Shown here: in pieces, positions 1 through 5,907 of the stretch | How the letters are laid out: every line of letters starts with the position of its first letter | How positions within the stretch are numbered: the stretch's first letter is position 1 | NCBI GenBank assembly: GCA_946537585.1 | Contig: CAMNFX010000086.1 | Location: forward strand, 1-6,124 | Reading direction: 5' to 3' | Source of the DNA: an uncultured Lachnospiraceae bacterium | Lineage (GTDB): Bacteria > Bacillota > Clostridia > Lachnospirales > Lachnospiraceae | Length of the DNA: 6,124 nt | Position numbers and translations under genes: made by a program | The notes under the pieces: model-generated | Databases searched by the model: none | What the model saw: the letters and a program-made list of their open reading frames with translations, nothing else | Told to the model about the DNA's origin: nothing

Positions 1-143
1 CCGCTCCCGTTTTCGCACTGTTTTGAATAACCGAAGTTCGGAAAAAGAAGTCAGTGAAGCGAAAACGCTCGCTGCGGGCCGTCGACGTCCGTAGAAGGGG
101 ATTTTGTACGCACACATTCCGCTTATACGACAGCCCTGTTGTA

Positions 144-1016
144 TTATGCTCTGCGCAGCTTCTCCACCGCGAAATCCACGAAGCGCCGCACCGCGGGGGA
201 GGCGTTTTCGAGCGACGGGACCGCGATCCCGAGCGTGATATACTGGGGAGGATCCAATGGGAGCTTCACCACATTGCACTGATAATTGCGGGTGATGAGG
301 TCGTTCATGATGCTCATACCCATTCCCTGCTCGATCAATGCCAGAGCCGCGAAGTTTTCCAGTGTGGAAAATGTGATCTTCGGCTCGATCCGGTTTTTCT
401 TAAACACCTCCAGAACGTCGTCATCGCGCCCGAGAGCAGGCATGATGAAGGATTCTTTTTTGACCTCGGAAAGAGGATAGCTCTCATCGTGCGCCCGCGG
501 GTGAGATTCCGGCAGCACGGCTATCATCGGATCCTCAGCAAGCGGGATCCAGTCATAATTCATTCTCTTTTTATAACTGAAAAAAGCCATATCCACAAGG
601 TGGTTGCTCAGCCACTCCTCATTTTCCTGACGGATCCCTTCCATCATGTTGATCTTGATGCCGGGATACTCCGCCGTGAACTGGTTGATGAGACCCGGAA
701 GCCAGTGGGAAGCAATGGAAGAGTAAGCTCCGATATTGATGACGCCGACAGAAAGACCGTTGATATCGGCGGTCATCTGTTCGAGGCGCTCCTCCTGATG
801 CAGAAGCTCACGGATGACGGGGAGCACCGTGTTTCCTTCGGCAGTCAGCACAACGCCGCGGCGGTGCCGCAAAAGCAGTGTGAATCCAAGCTCCTTTTCA
901 AGAGCGGAGACCAGCTGGCTGACGGCAGAAGGAGAGTAGTGCATGATCTCGGCAGCCCTGGTAAAGCTGCCCTCGGCAGCGGAAATGGAAAACGCGCGGT
1001 AACGCTGGTTAAGCAT
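144..1016 (-). CDS. LysR-type transcriptional regulator
   Basis: A 290-residue DNA-binding regulator of the LysR family, normal in length. Residues 1-60 form the winged helix-turn-helix: the recognition region has SFTRAAEIMHYSPSAVSQLV at 17-36, followed by LEKELGFTLLLRHRRGVVLTAEG, the usual wing. Residues about 90-290 form the two-lobed effector-binding domain, beginning GVINIGAYSSIASHWLPG. The start is set at ATG 1016-1014 because GGGAGG lies 7 bases upstream. A TTG 15 bases further out would place that ribosome binding site inside the gene. It is divergent from the catabolic genes, so by family habit it probably controls them, with a substrate or intermediate as co-inducer. The effector cannot be read from sequence. 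No U-tract terminator was found after its stop. Family assignment is secure; the target genes are inferred from position. Confidence 0.95.
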   Translation of the reverse strand: MLNQRYRAFSISAAEGSFTRAAEIMHYSPSAVSQLVSALEKELGFTLLLRHRRGVVLTAEGNTVLPVIRELLHQEERLEQMTADINGLSVGVINIGAYSSIASHWLPGLINQFTAEYPGIKINMMEGIRQENEEWLSNHLVDMAFFSYKKRMNYDWIPLAEDPMIAVLPESHPRAHDESYPLSEVKKESFIMPALGRDDDVLEVFKKNRIEPKITFSTLENFAALALIEQGMGMSIMNDLITRNYQCNVVKLPLDPPQYITLGIAVPSLENASPAVRRFVDFAVEKLRRA

Positions 1017-1056
1017 GGAAATACCTCCCAAACTGGATCGGAAAAAACTCCGTTTC

Positions 1057-1077
1057 TGTATTGTATTTGTATTGTAT
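1057..1077. repeat. 10-bp direct repeat with 11-bp period
   Basis: TGTATTGTAT occurs twice without mismatch, at 1057-1066 and 1068-1077, separated by one T. The period is about one helical turn. Read on the minus strand, each copy contains TACAAT, five of six matches to a -10 hexamer for the regulator gene. A convincing -35 is lacking: the best near the right distance is TTTAAG at 1098-1093. The repeat may be a promoter or operator element of the regulator, or simple AT-rich repetition. Confidence 0.5.
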
Positions 1078-1082
1078 CTGAA

Positions 1083-1097
1083 TTAAGTACATCTTAA
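1083..1097. promoter_or_regulatory. Candidate LysR-type recognition box
   Basis: TTAAG-N5-CTTAA is a perfect 5-bp dyad that contains the T-N11-A signature of LysR-type regulators (T1084 and A1096). Its centre at 1090 lies about 65 bases upstream of the start point predicted from the -10 box at 1143-1148, the classical position of the recognition site in this family. Motif and position are seen directly; binding is inferred. Confidence 0.5.
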
Positions 1098-1113
1098 ACC
1101 TAATTCGTTTTAT

Positions 1114-1132
1114 TGTTAATTTACTTTTAACA
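1114..1132. promoter_or_regulatory. Candidate activation site over the -35
   Basis: TGTTAA-N7-TTAACA is a perfect 6-bp dyad, again with T-N11-A (T1117 and A1129). Its centre at 1123 is 33 bp, about three helical turns, from the centre of the upstream dyad. The presumed -35 hexamer at 1120-1125 lies inside its spacer. That matches the activation-site position of LysR-type regulators. It could also be a separate repressor operator. Confidence 0.4.
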
Positions 1133-1148
1133 TACAATCATATATAAT
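1120..1148 (+). promoter_or_regulatory. Sigma-70-type promoter for the catabolic genes
   Basis: TTTACT (1120-1125, four of six to TTGACA), a 17-base spacer, then a perfect TATAAT at 1143-1148. Transcription should begin near 1155, leaving a leader of about 120 bases before the HAD gene. The weak -35 fits a promoter that depends on the divergent LysR-type regulator. Confidence 0.65.
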
Positions 1149-1194
1149 GTAAACACCTTAAAGAACAAAGTAAGTTTTTGGACTGCGGCGCGTA

Positions 1195-1241
1195 GCCGGA
1201 GGGCATCTGATCCGGCGGCTGCGGCACGGTCCGTGAGCAGC
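1195..1241 (+). promoter_or_regulatory. GC-rich structured leader with two hairpins
   Basis: Within the predicted leader of the HAD gene two hairpins sit side by side. One is GCCGGA (1195-1200) with TCCGGC (1211-1216) and a 10-base loop. The other is GCTGC (1218-1222) with GCAGC (1237-1241), enclosing CACG/CGTG around a 3-base loop. GGAC at 1180-1183 could instead pair with GTCC at 1229-1232, giving an alternative fold. A T6 run at 1251-1256 follows after 9 bases, too far for a standard terminator. I recognise no known riboswitch class. Confidence 0.35.
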
Positions 1242-1276
1242 ATTTAAACATTTTTTCATGAAAGGAGTTCATAGCA

Positions 1277-2020
1277 ATGGACAAGAAAAGACTGGTACCG
1301 AAGGCGATTACCTTTGATGTGTACGGCACCCTGATCGACTGGGAAGGCGAGATTCAGAAGTTCTTCACCAAGCTCTTCGAAAAGTACAACGTGACCAACA
1401 TCACTCCTTATCAGGCACAGCAGAGATGGGAGATCCTGCAGTTTGACTACATCAAGACCTATCGTCCTTATCGTCAGGTCCTGAAGGATACCCTCAAGAT
1501 GACTGCTGAGGATATGGGATTCCCGTTCGATGAGCAGGATCAGATCGAATTCTCCAACTCCATGTCCCAGTGGGCACCATTCCCGGATACCGTCGAGGCA
1601 ATCAAGAAGCTTCGCAAGTACACCAAGTGCGTCATGCTGACCAACACCGACAGAGACATCATCCGCGATACCTTAAGCAACGCAGGCATCGAGGTTGATG
1701 ACATCATCTGCGCAGAGGATGCAGGCTGCTACAAGCCCAACCACGGCGGATTCCTTCTTTCCCAGAAGAAGCTCGGCCTTACCGTAGATGAGATGATGCA
1801 TGCAGGCTTCGGCTTCAAGTACGATATCATCCCGGGCAACGAGCTTGGCTACAGAACCATCTGGGTCAACCGTCAGGGCATCGTCCGTCCGATCGAGGGC
1901 ATTACCGGCAAGATGCTTGACTACTGCAAGGAAGACATCATGACCGGCGACCTGATGACTCTCGCATATGTCATCCAGGGTATGCATCAGACCGACATCG
2001 AGAACGGCTTCGAGGATTAA
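1277..2020 (+). CDS. HAD hydrolase, 2-haloacid dehalogenase type
   Basis: A cytoplasmic 247-residue HAD-superfamily hydrolase, slightly longer than typical L-2-haloacid dehalogenases. Motif I is FDVYGTLID with nucleophile D14. The second position is Y16 rather than Asp, which marks the dehalogenase-type branch and argues against a phosphatase. Motif II is MLTNTD (T122, N123), motif III YKP (K153), motif IV KYD (D183), followed by the branch-typical GYRTIWVNR at 191-199. Members displace a substituent at C2 of a carboxylic acid with inversion. Compared from memory with L-DEX of Pseudomonas sp. YL, the halide-binding Arg41 position appears to be E52 and the Ser175/Asn177 positions F178/F180, so a haloacid substrate is doubtful. 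Another known reaction of this branch is hydrolysis of L-azetidine-2-carboxylate to 2-hydroxy-4-aminobutyrate, which suits the neighbours. AAAGGAG lies 9 bases before the ATG. Family is firm; substrate is inferred. Confidence 0.92.
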   Translation: MDKKRLVPKAITFDVYGTLIDWEGEIQKFFTKLFEKYNVTNITPYQAQQRWEILQFDYIKTYRPYRQVLKDTLKMTAEDMGFPFDEQDQIEFSNSMSQWAPFPDTVEAIKKLRKYTKCVMLTNTDRDIIRDTLSNAGIEVDDIICAEDAGCYKPNHGGFLLSQKKLGLTVDEMMHAGFGFKYDIIPGNELGYRTIWVNRQGIVRPIEGITGKMLDYCKEDIMTGDLMTLAYVIQGMHQTDIENGFED

Positions 2021-2029
2021 TCAATATAA

Positions 2030-2039
2030 TAACACGGTT
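2030..2039 (+). repeat. Intergenic repeat TAACACGGTT, copy 1
   Basis: The 10-mer TAACACGGTT lies just after the HAD stop codon and recurs at 5859-5868 in the leader of the last gene. In this copy the follow-on GTTGTTAT is displaced to 2081-2088, after the hairpin; in the other copy it runs on directly. Its function is unknown. Confidence 0.4.
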
Positions 2040-2043
2040 TCAA

Positions 2044-2074
2044 AGGTCACGGAGCATCAGCAGCTCCGTGACTT
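2044..2074 (+). promoter_or_regulatory. Strong intercistronic hairpin without U-tract
   Basis: GTCACGGAGC (2046-2055) pairs perfectly with GCTCCGTGAC (2063-2072) around the 7-base loop ATCAGCA. One G-T and one A-T pair extend the stem to 12. Flanking ATAACACGG and CCTGTTGTTAT could add an imperfect outer stem. The bases after it are AAGCCTGTTG, not a T-run, so it is a poor intrinsic terminator. It may set mRNA stability or processing between the HAD gene and the oxidoreductase genes, or be a partial attenuator. Confidence 0.6.
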
Positions 2075-2113
2075 AAGCCTGTTGTTATCATACATTTAAG
2101 AAGGTGGTAGGAT

Positions 2114-2323
2114 ATGAATCTTGTCAAGATTAACTTTGACCGCTGCAAAGAGTGCGGTTATTGCATCAAGTTCTGCCCGAAGGGATGTCTTTCCAAGGGC
2201 GATAAGATCAACAAAAGAGGCTATTTCCCGCCGGTATTTGCCGCTGAGAACTGCATAGCCTGCGGCAGCTGCGCACGTATGTGCCCGGATACGGCTATTT
2301 CCGTATACAAGGACGTAGAATAA
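2114..2323 (+). CDS. 2-oxoacid:ferredoxin oxidoreductase, delta (ferredoxin) subunit
   Basis: A 69-residue two-cluster [4Fe-4S] ferredoxin. The first cluster motif is C11-x2-C14-x2-C17-x3-C21-P and the second C47-x2-C50-x2-C53-x3-C57-P, both complete. Each motif supplies three cysteines to one cluster and the fourth to the other, as in bacterial 2[4Fe-4S] ferredoxins. It stands first in a delta-alpha-beta-gamma set, so it is the electron-transfer subunit that takes electrons from the thiamine-diphosphate centre to external ferredoxin, rather than a free ferredoxin. The ribosome binding site AAGGTGG ends 6 bases before the ATG. The next gene starts 12 bases after its stop, and that gene's AAGGAGG overlaps the stop codon, indicating co-translation. 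No targeting signal is present; it acts in the cytoplasm. Confidence 0.93.
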   Translation: MNLVKINFDRCKECGYCIKFCPKGCLSKGDKINKRGYFPPVFAAENCIACGSCARMCPDTAISVYKDVE

Positions 2324-2335
2324 GGAGGCGATAAC

Positions 2336-3391
2336 ATGGGAGAGAAAGTATTTATGCAGGGAAACCAGGCAATGGCAGAGTCTGCCATTCGTGCTGGCTG
2401 TAAGTTATTCTTCGGTTATCCGATCACTCCGTCCTCCGAGGTTCCGGAGTACTACGCAAAGGCCATGAAGGATCGTCCTGAGGAGAACATCATGTTCGTT
2501 CAGGCCGAGACTGAGGTCGCAGCTTTCAACATGGTTGCAGGTGCGGTTTCCACCGGTCACCGTGCAATGACCGCTACGGCAGGCCCGGGCTTTGACCTTG
2601 GCCAGGAGGCTATGTCCTTCATGTCCGCAGCAGACCTTCCGGCAGTTGTTGTCGAGGTACAGAGACCCGGCCCGGGCGACGGCGAGATCCTTGCCGCACA
2701 GGGCGACTATTTCTCCGCAGTCAAGGGCGGCGGCCACGGCGACTACAACAACCTGGTCCTGGCTCCCTACTCCGTACAGGAGATGTGCGAGCTGATGCAG
2801 GAGTCCTTTGAGCTGGCAGAAAAGTACTGCAACCCGGTCGTTCTTCTGACCGATGCTACTCTGGCAAAGATGCGTGAGTCCGTTGTGATCCCGGATTACA
2901 AGGAGCTCCCGAAGCCCGAGGATATCACCAACAGCCTTACCGGCAAGAAGGGCAGAGAGGCACACAAGGTTGCTACCTGCGGCGACGGCGCTGTTCAGTG
3001 GGAAGAGTTCAACCTGAGACTGCAGGCAAAGTATAAGAGAATTGCCGAGAACGAAGTTCGTTACGAGGCAAAGAACATGGATGACGCGGACATCATCCTC
3101 GTCGCATACGGTTCCATGGCACGTGTTTGTGAGTCTGCTATGAAGATGGCCCGTGAGGAGGGCATCAAGGTCGGCATGATCCGTCCGATCTCCCTGTGGC
3201 CGTTCCCGGATGTTGCTTTCGAGGGCATCACCGGCAAGAAGTTCCTGGTAGTTGAGCTTTCCGCAGGACAGATGGTCCAGGATGTCAAGCTCGCAGTAGA
3301 GAACAAGAGAGACGTTACCTTCTTCGGTAAGCTTGGCGGAACTACCCCGAGCCCGAAGGTCGTTCTCGAGCAGATCAAGAAATTAGTGTGA
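2336..3391 (+). CDS. vorB: 2-oxoacid:ferredoxin oxidoreductase, alpha subunit (VorB-like)
   Basis: A 351-residue alpha subunit, the usual length for VorB-type proteins. The N-terminal pyrimidine-binding domain (about 1-180) has the family motif GYPITPSSE at 27-35, whose YPITP loop contacts the 2-oxoacid carboxylate, and QAETE at 56-60, where the cofactor-activating glutamate is expected. GGGHGDY (131-137) and LAPYSVQE (142-149) are VorB-like. The C-terminal domain (about 250-351) carries RPISLWPFP at 283-291 and ELSAGQMVQDV at 307-317. With its partners it would catalyse oxidative decarboxylation of a 2-oxo acid to acyl-CoA, CO2 and reduced ferredoxin. The VOR name implies branched-chain substrates, but here the substrate is unproven. 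At 83-91 it reads GPGFDLGQE; Asp87 stands where relatives usually have Ser or Ala. The symbol reflects family resemblance, not proven valine metabolism. Confidence 0.92.
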   Translation: MGEKVFMQGNQAMAESAIRAGCKLFFGYPITPSSEVPEYYAKAMKDRPEENIMFVQAETEVAAFNMVAGAVSTGHRAMTATAGPGFDLGQEAMSFMSAADLPAVVVEVQRPGPGDGEILAAQGDYFSAVKGGGHGDYNNLVLAPYSVQEMCELMQESFELAEKYCNPVVLLTDATLAKMRESVVIPDYKELPKPEDITNSLTGKKGREAHKVATCGDGAVQWEEFNLRLQAKYKRIAENEVRYEAKNMDDADIILVAYGSMARVCESAMKMAREEGIKVGMIRPISLWPFPDVAFEGITGKKFLVVELSAGQMVQDVKLAVENKRDVTFFGKLGGTTPSPKVVLEQIKKLV

Positions 3392-3401
3392 GGTGGGAAA
3401 T

Positions 3402-4151
<750 letters not shown>

Positions 4152-4152
4152 T

Positions 4153-4680
4153 ATGAAAAAGGAACTTCTTTTCTCTGGTATCGGCGGACAGGGCGTCATC
4201 ACCCTGGGTGAGACCCTCTGCGACGCAGCGATCAAGGCCGGCTACAACGTGACCTTCGTTCCGTTCTACGGACAGGAGAAGCGCGGCGGCCGTACCATGT
4301 GCAACATCGTTATTTCCGACGGCATTGAGAGCCCGATCATTTCCGAGGCTGACATCATGCTGATCTTCGATGACAGATCTCTGGGCGACTACCAGGGTCT
4401 TGTCAGCCCGAACGGCAAGCTGATCATCAACAGCTCCATGGTCTCCGTTGAGGAGAACGTTCCGGATACCGTTGATGTCCGCAAGGTTCCGTTCAATGAT
4501 GTCGCTGTTGAGGCAGGCAACCCGAAGACCGCAAACGTTGTCGCTATGGGTTACATTGCAAAACTCCTTCCCGAGGTTCCCTTTGAGCTTATCCAGGAGT
4601 TCGTCGAGAAGTCCTTCGCTGCAAAGCCGAAGCTCATCCCGGTCAACATCAAGGCTCTTTCCATGGGTTACGAACTGTAA
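4153..4680 (+). CDS. 2-oxoacid:ferredoxin oxidoreductase, gamma subunit
   Basis: A 175-residue gamma subunit, the domain III of fused pyruvate:ferredoxin oxidoreductases. The family signature GIGGQGV is at 9-15, followed by a Rossmann-like fold. YGQEKRGGRTMCNIVIS (39-55) corresponds to the usual segment YGPEMRGGxxxCxVxxS, here with Gln for Pro and Lys for Met. NPKTANVVAMG (123-133) is the expected C-terminal helix region. It contributes to CoA binding and complex assembly and has no catalytic centre of its own. The ATG lies one base after the beta stop, with AAAGGAGG 9 bases upstream inside the beta gene, so the two are translationally coupled. With this gene the four-subunit enzyme is complete and no subunit is missing or broken. 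Confidence 0.92.
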   Translation: MKKELLFSGIGGQGVITLGETLCDAAIKAGYNVTFVPFYGQEKRGGRTMCNIVISDGIESPIISEADIMLIFDDRSLGDYQGLVSPNGKLIINSSMVSVEENVPDTVDVRKVPFNDVAVEAGNPKTANVVAMGYIAKLLPEVPFELIQEFVEKSFAAKPKLIPVNIKALSMGYEL

Positions 4681-4704
4681 ATATATCAACCAATTCAACA
4701 GCAT

Positions 4705-4732
4705 GGGGCGGAAGAAGATATTTCTCCGCCCC
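4705..4732 (+). promoter_or_regulatory. GC-rich hairpin just before a ribosome binding site
   Basis: GGGGCGGA (4705-4712) pairs perfectly with TCCGCCCC (4725-4732). A one-base bulge and GAA/TTC extend it inward around the loop GATAT. It is followed by AATAGGAG, so the AGGAG ribosome binding site (4736-4740) of the dehydrogenase begins 3 bases after the stem. There is no U-tract. It could be a partial terminator, a 3'-end stabiliser of the oxidoreductase message, or a modulator of dehydrogenase translation. Confidence 0.6.
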
Positions 4733-4750
4733 AATAGGAGTTAATTTCAG

Positions 4751-5722
4751 ATGAAAGTAGTTATTTCTGACTGCAGCTGGAACGCGTATGATGTCGAGCT
4801 TGCAAACCTTCCCAAGGACTGGGAGGTCGTCTGCGCACAGGTCGATCATACAGATGAGGACGCACTGATCGAGGTCTTAAAGGACGCAGATGCAGCTATG
4901 TCCGAGTATTGCCATTATACCCGCAGAGTCATGGAAGCATGCCCGAATTTGAAGATCATCTCCGACAGCTCCATGGGTACCGACAACGTCGACCTGGTTG
5001 CTGCCAAGGAGCTCGGCATTGCAGTTGCCAATGTTCCGAGATACTGCATCCATGAGGTTGCAGAGCACATTGTTGCAATGATCTTAAGCGCACTGCGTTT
5101 TGTTCCGGGTTATGACAGATCCGTCAAGGAAGACAAGGTCTGGGATTTCACCCTCGCGCCGAAGCTTTATCGTATTGAGGGCATGACACTCGGCCTGATC
5201 GGCTGCGGCCGTATCGCCACCATGGCTGCCAACTATATGAAGGGCTTCAACTTCCGTGTAGTCGGTGTTGACCCCTATCTCCCGAAGGAGATCGCAGAGG
5301 CAAATGGCATCGAGCTCTTAGAGACCCGTGAAGAGGTCGCTGAGGTTGCTGACATCGTCATCAGCCACATCCCGGTCATCAAGTCCAAGGACGACCAGGT
5401 CGATGCACGCTTCTTCAATGCCTGCAAGAAGCATCCGGTATTTGTCAATGCAGCCCGCGGCGCATCCGTCAACTACGAGGATCTGACCGAAGCATTGAAG
5501 AACGGACAGATCGGATGGGCCTGCCTGGATGTTGTAGACACCGAGCCCGCTGACCTTACAAAGGAGATCTTCGGCCTTAAGAACGTGACCTTCTCCCCGC
5601 ACGCTGCTTTCTATTCAGAGACAGCTCTCGAGGAGTGCCGCAGAGATTCCGCAAAGAACGTCGTCAACTATCTTTCCGGCGACAAGAGCAAGGTCTTCTA
5701 CGTAGTCGATCCGCAGAAATGA
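4751..5722 (+). CDS. D-2-hydroxyacid dehydrogenase, NAD-dependent
   Basis: A cytoplasmic 323-residue D-isomer-specific 2-hydroxyacid dehydrogenase, normal length. The split catalytic domain is about 1-100 and 290-323, with the Rossmann domain between. The dinucleotide loop reads GCGRIA (151-156), with Ala for the usual last Gly. D174 in VGVDPYL follows the second strand, where an acidic residue favours NAD over NADP. The catalytic set is complete: R236 in NAARGA, E265 in VVDTEP, H284 in FSPHAAFYSE, the last resembling the CtBP branch. It interconverts a D-2-hydroxy acid and a 2-oxo acid. Next to a 2-oxoacid:ferredoxin oxidoreductase it probably works oxidatively and supplies its substrate; reduction of surplus 2-oxo acid is the alternative. 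It starts 70 bases after the gamma gene with AGGAG 10 bases before the ATG. The true substrate cannot be read from sequence. Confidence 0.92.
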   Translation: MKVVISDCSWNAYDVELANLPKDWEVVCAQVDHTDEDALIEVLKDADAAMSEYCHYTRRVMEACPNLKIISDSSMGTDNVDLVAAKELGIAVANVPRYCIHEVAEHIVAMILSALRFVPGYDRSVKEDKVWDFTLAPKLYRIEGMTLGLIGCGRIATMAANYMKGFNFRVVGVDPYLPKEIAEANGIELLETREEVAEVADIVISHIPVIKSKDDQVDARFFNACKKHPVFVNAARGASVNYEDLTEALKNGQIGWACLDVVDTEPADLTKEIFGLKNVTFSPHAAFYSETALEECRRDSAKNVVNYLSGDKSKVFYVVDPQK

Positions 5723-5738
5723 TCTGCTGAAAGATCAT
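5719..5738 (+). promoter_or_regulatory. Hairpin over the dehydrogenase stop codon
   Basis: ATGATCT (5719-5725) pairs perfectly with AGATCAT (5732-5738) around GCTGAA, and the stem includes the TGA stop. TGCTGA at 5725-5730 could instead pair with TCAGCA at 5752-5757, so two folds compete. A T5 run at 5773-5777 follows at some distance. This may be a weak end-of-transcript structure, but it is not a standard intrinsic terminator. Confidence 0.35.
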
Positions 5739-5792
5739 GGATTCCGGACCGTCAGCATCAGGACTCTTTCTGTTTTTAGGAAAACACATGGC

Positions 5793-5820
5793 TGATTCAA
5801 CTGGACCGCTCGCGGAATCA
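5793..5820. promoter_or_regulatory. Dyad spanning the last gene's -35
   Basis: TGATTC (5793-5798) and GAATCA (5815-5820) form a perfect 6-bp dyad with a 16-base spacer that contains the proposed -35 and CCG/CGG. It could be an operator. Its half-sites do not match the dyads upstream of the HAD gene, so a different regulator, or no regulator, is possible. Confidence 0.3.
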
Positions 5821-5830
5821 ATGCTATACT
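5802..5830 (+). promoter_or_regulatory. Extended -10 promoter for the lyase-like gene
   Basis: TGGACC (5802-5807, four of six to TTGACA), a 17-base spacer, then TATACT (5825-5830, five of six) preceded by TG at the extended -10 position. Transcription would start near 5837, about 70 bases before the ATG. The last gene can therefore be expressed separately from the genes upstream. Confidence 0.6.
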
Positions 5831-5834
5831 GATT

Positions 5835-5854
5835 GTGCCGAAAACAAAAGGCAC
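5835..5854 (+). promoter_or_regulatory. Hairpin at the 5' end of the lyase leader
   Basis: GTGCC (5835-5839) pairs with GGCAC (5850-5854) around a ten-base, mostly A loop, with possible G-T extension. It lies at or just after the predicted start of transcription, a position where hairpins often protect the message end. No further function is evident. Confidence 0.35.
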
Positions 5855-5858
5855 GGAT

Positions 5859-5868
5859 TAACACGGTT
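5859..5868 (+). repeat. Intergenic repeat TAACACGGTT, copy 2
   Basis: Identical to the 10-mer at 2030-2039. Here it runs directly into GTTGTTATT and, about 25 bases later, the AGGAGG ribosome binding site of the next gene. The first gap has GTTGTTATC about 20 bases before AAGGTGG, so both leaders share a similar order of elements. Confidence 0.4.
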
Positions 5869-5907
5869 GTTATTAAACACACATAAATTTTTAGGAGGTA
5901 CATTCCA

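Noticed and set aside
34..42. CCGAAGTTCGG palindrome as terminator of the regulator
   Set aside because: The stem is 4-5 bp, and on the minus strand the T-run comes before the stem instead of after it.
1..117. Open minus-strand frame from an ATG at 117 to the window edge
   Set aside because: Only 39 codons, no ribosome binding site and no recognisable motif; it cannot be supported as a gene start.
1017..1031. TTG start five codons upstream for the LysR gene
   Set aside because: It would place the GGGAGG ribosome binding site inside the coding sequence; ATG at 1016 is properly spaced from it.
54..1097. Long open frame on the plus strand opposite the LysR gene
   Set aside because: Its translation resembles no family, is rich in Arg and His, and is explained by codon bias of the regulator on the other strand, which has clear domains and a ribosome binding site.
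1258..1317. Short frame from the ATG at 1258 overlapping the HAD start, as a leader peptide
   Set aside because: It has no ribosome binding site of its own and its codons coincide with the HAD ribosome binding site and start; it looks accidental.
1277..2020. Haloacid degradation as the function of the whole cluster
   Set aside because: It would explain the HAD, dehydrogenase and oxidoreductase genes, but not the ammonia lyase-like gene, and the halide-binding residues appear absent. It remains a fallback hypothesis.
2083..2091. TG-T-TATCAT as an extended -10 for the ferredoxin operon
   Set aside because: No -35 is found at 16-18 bases, and a start near 2098 would leave almost no leader before the ribosome binding site.
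3393..3401. GTG start three codons upstream for the beta subunit
   Set aside because: It lies within the AGGTGG ribosome binding site that serves the ATG at 3402.
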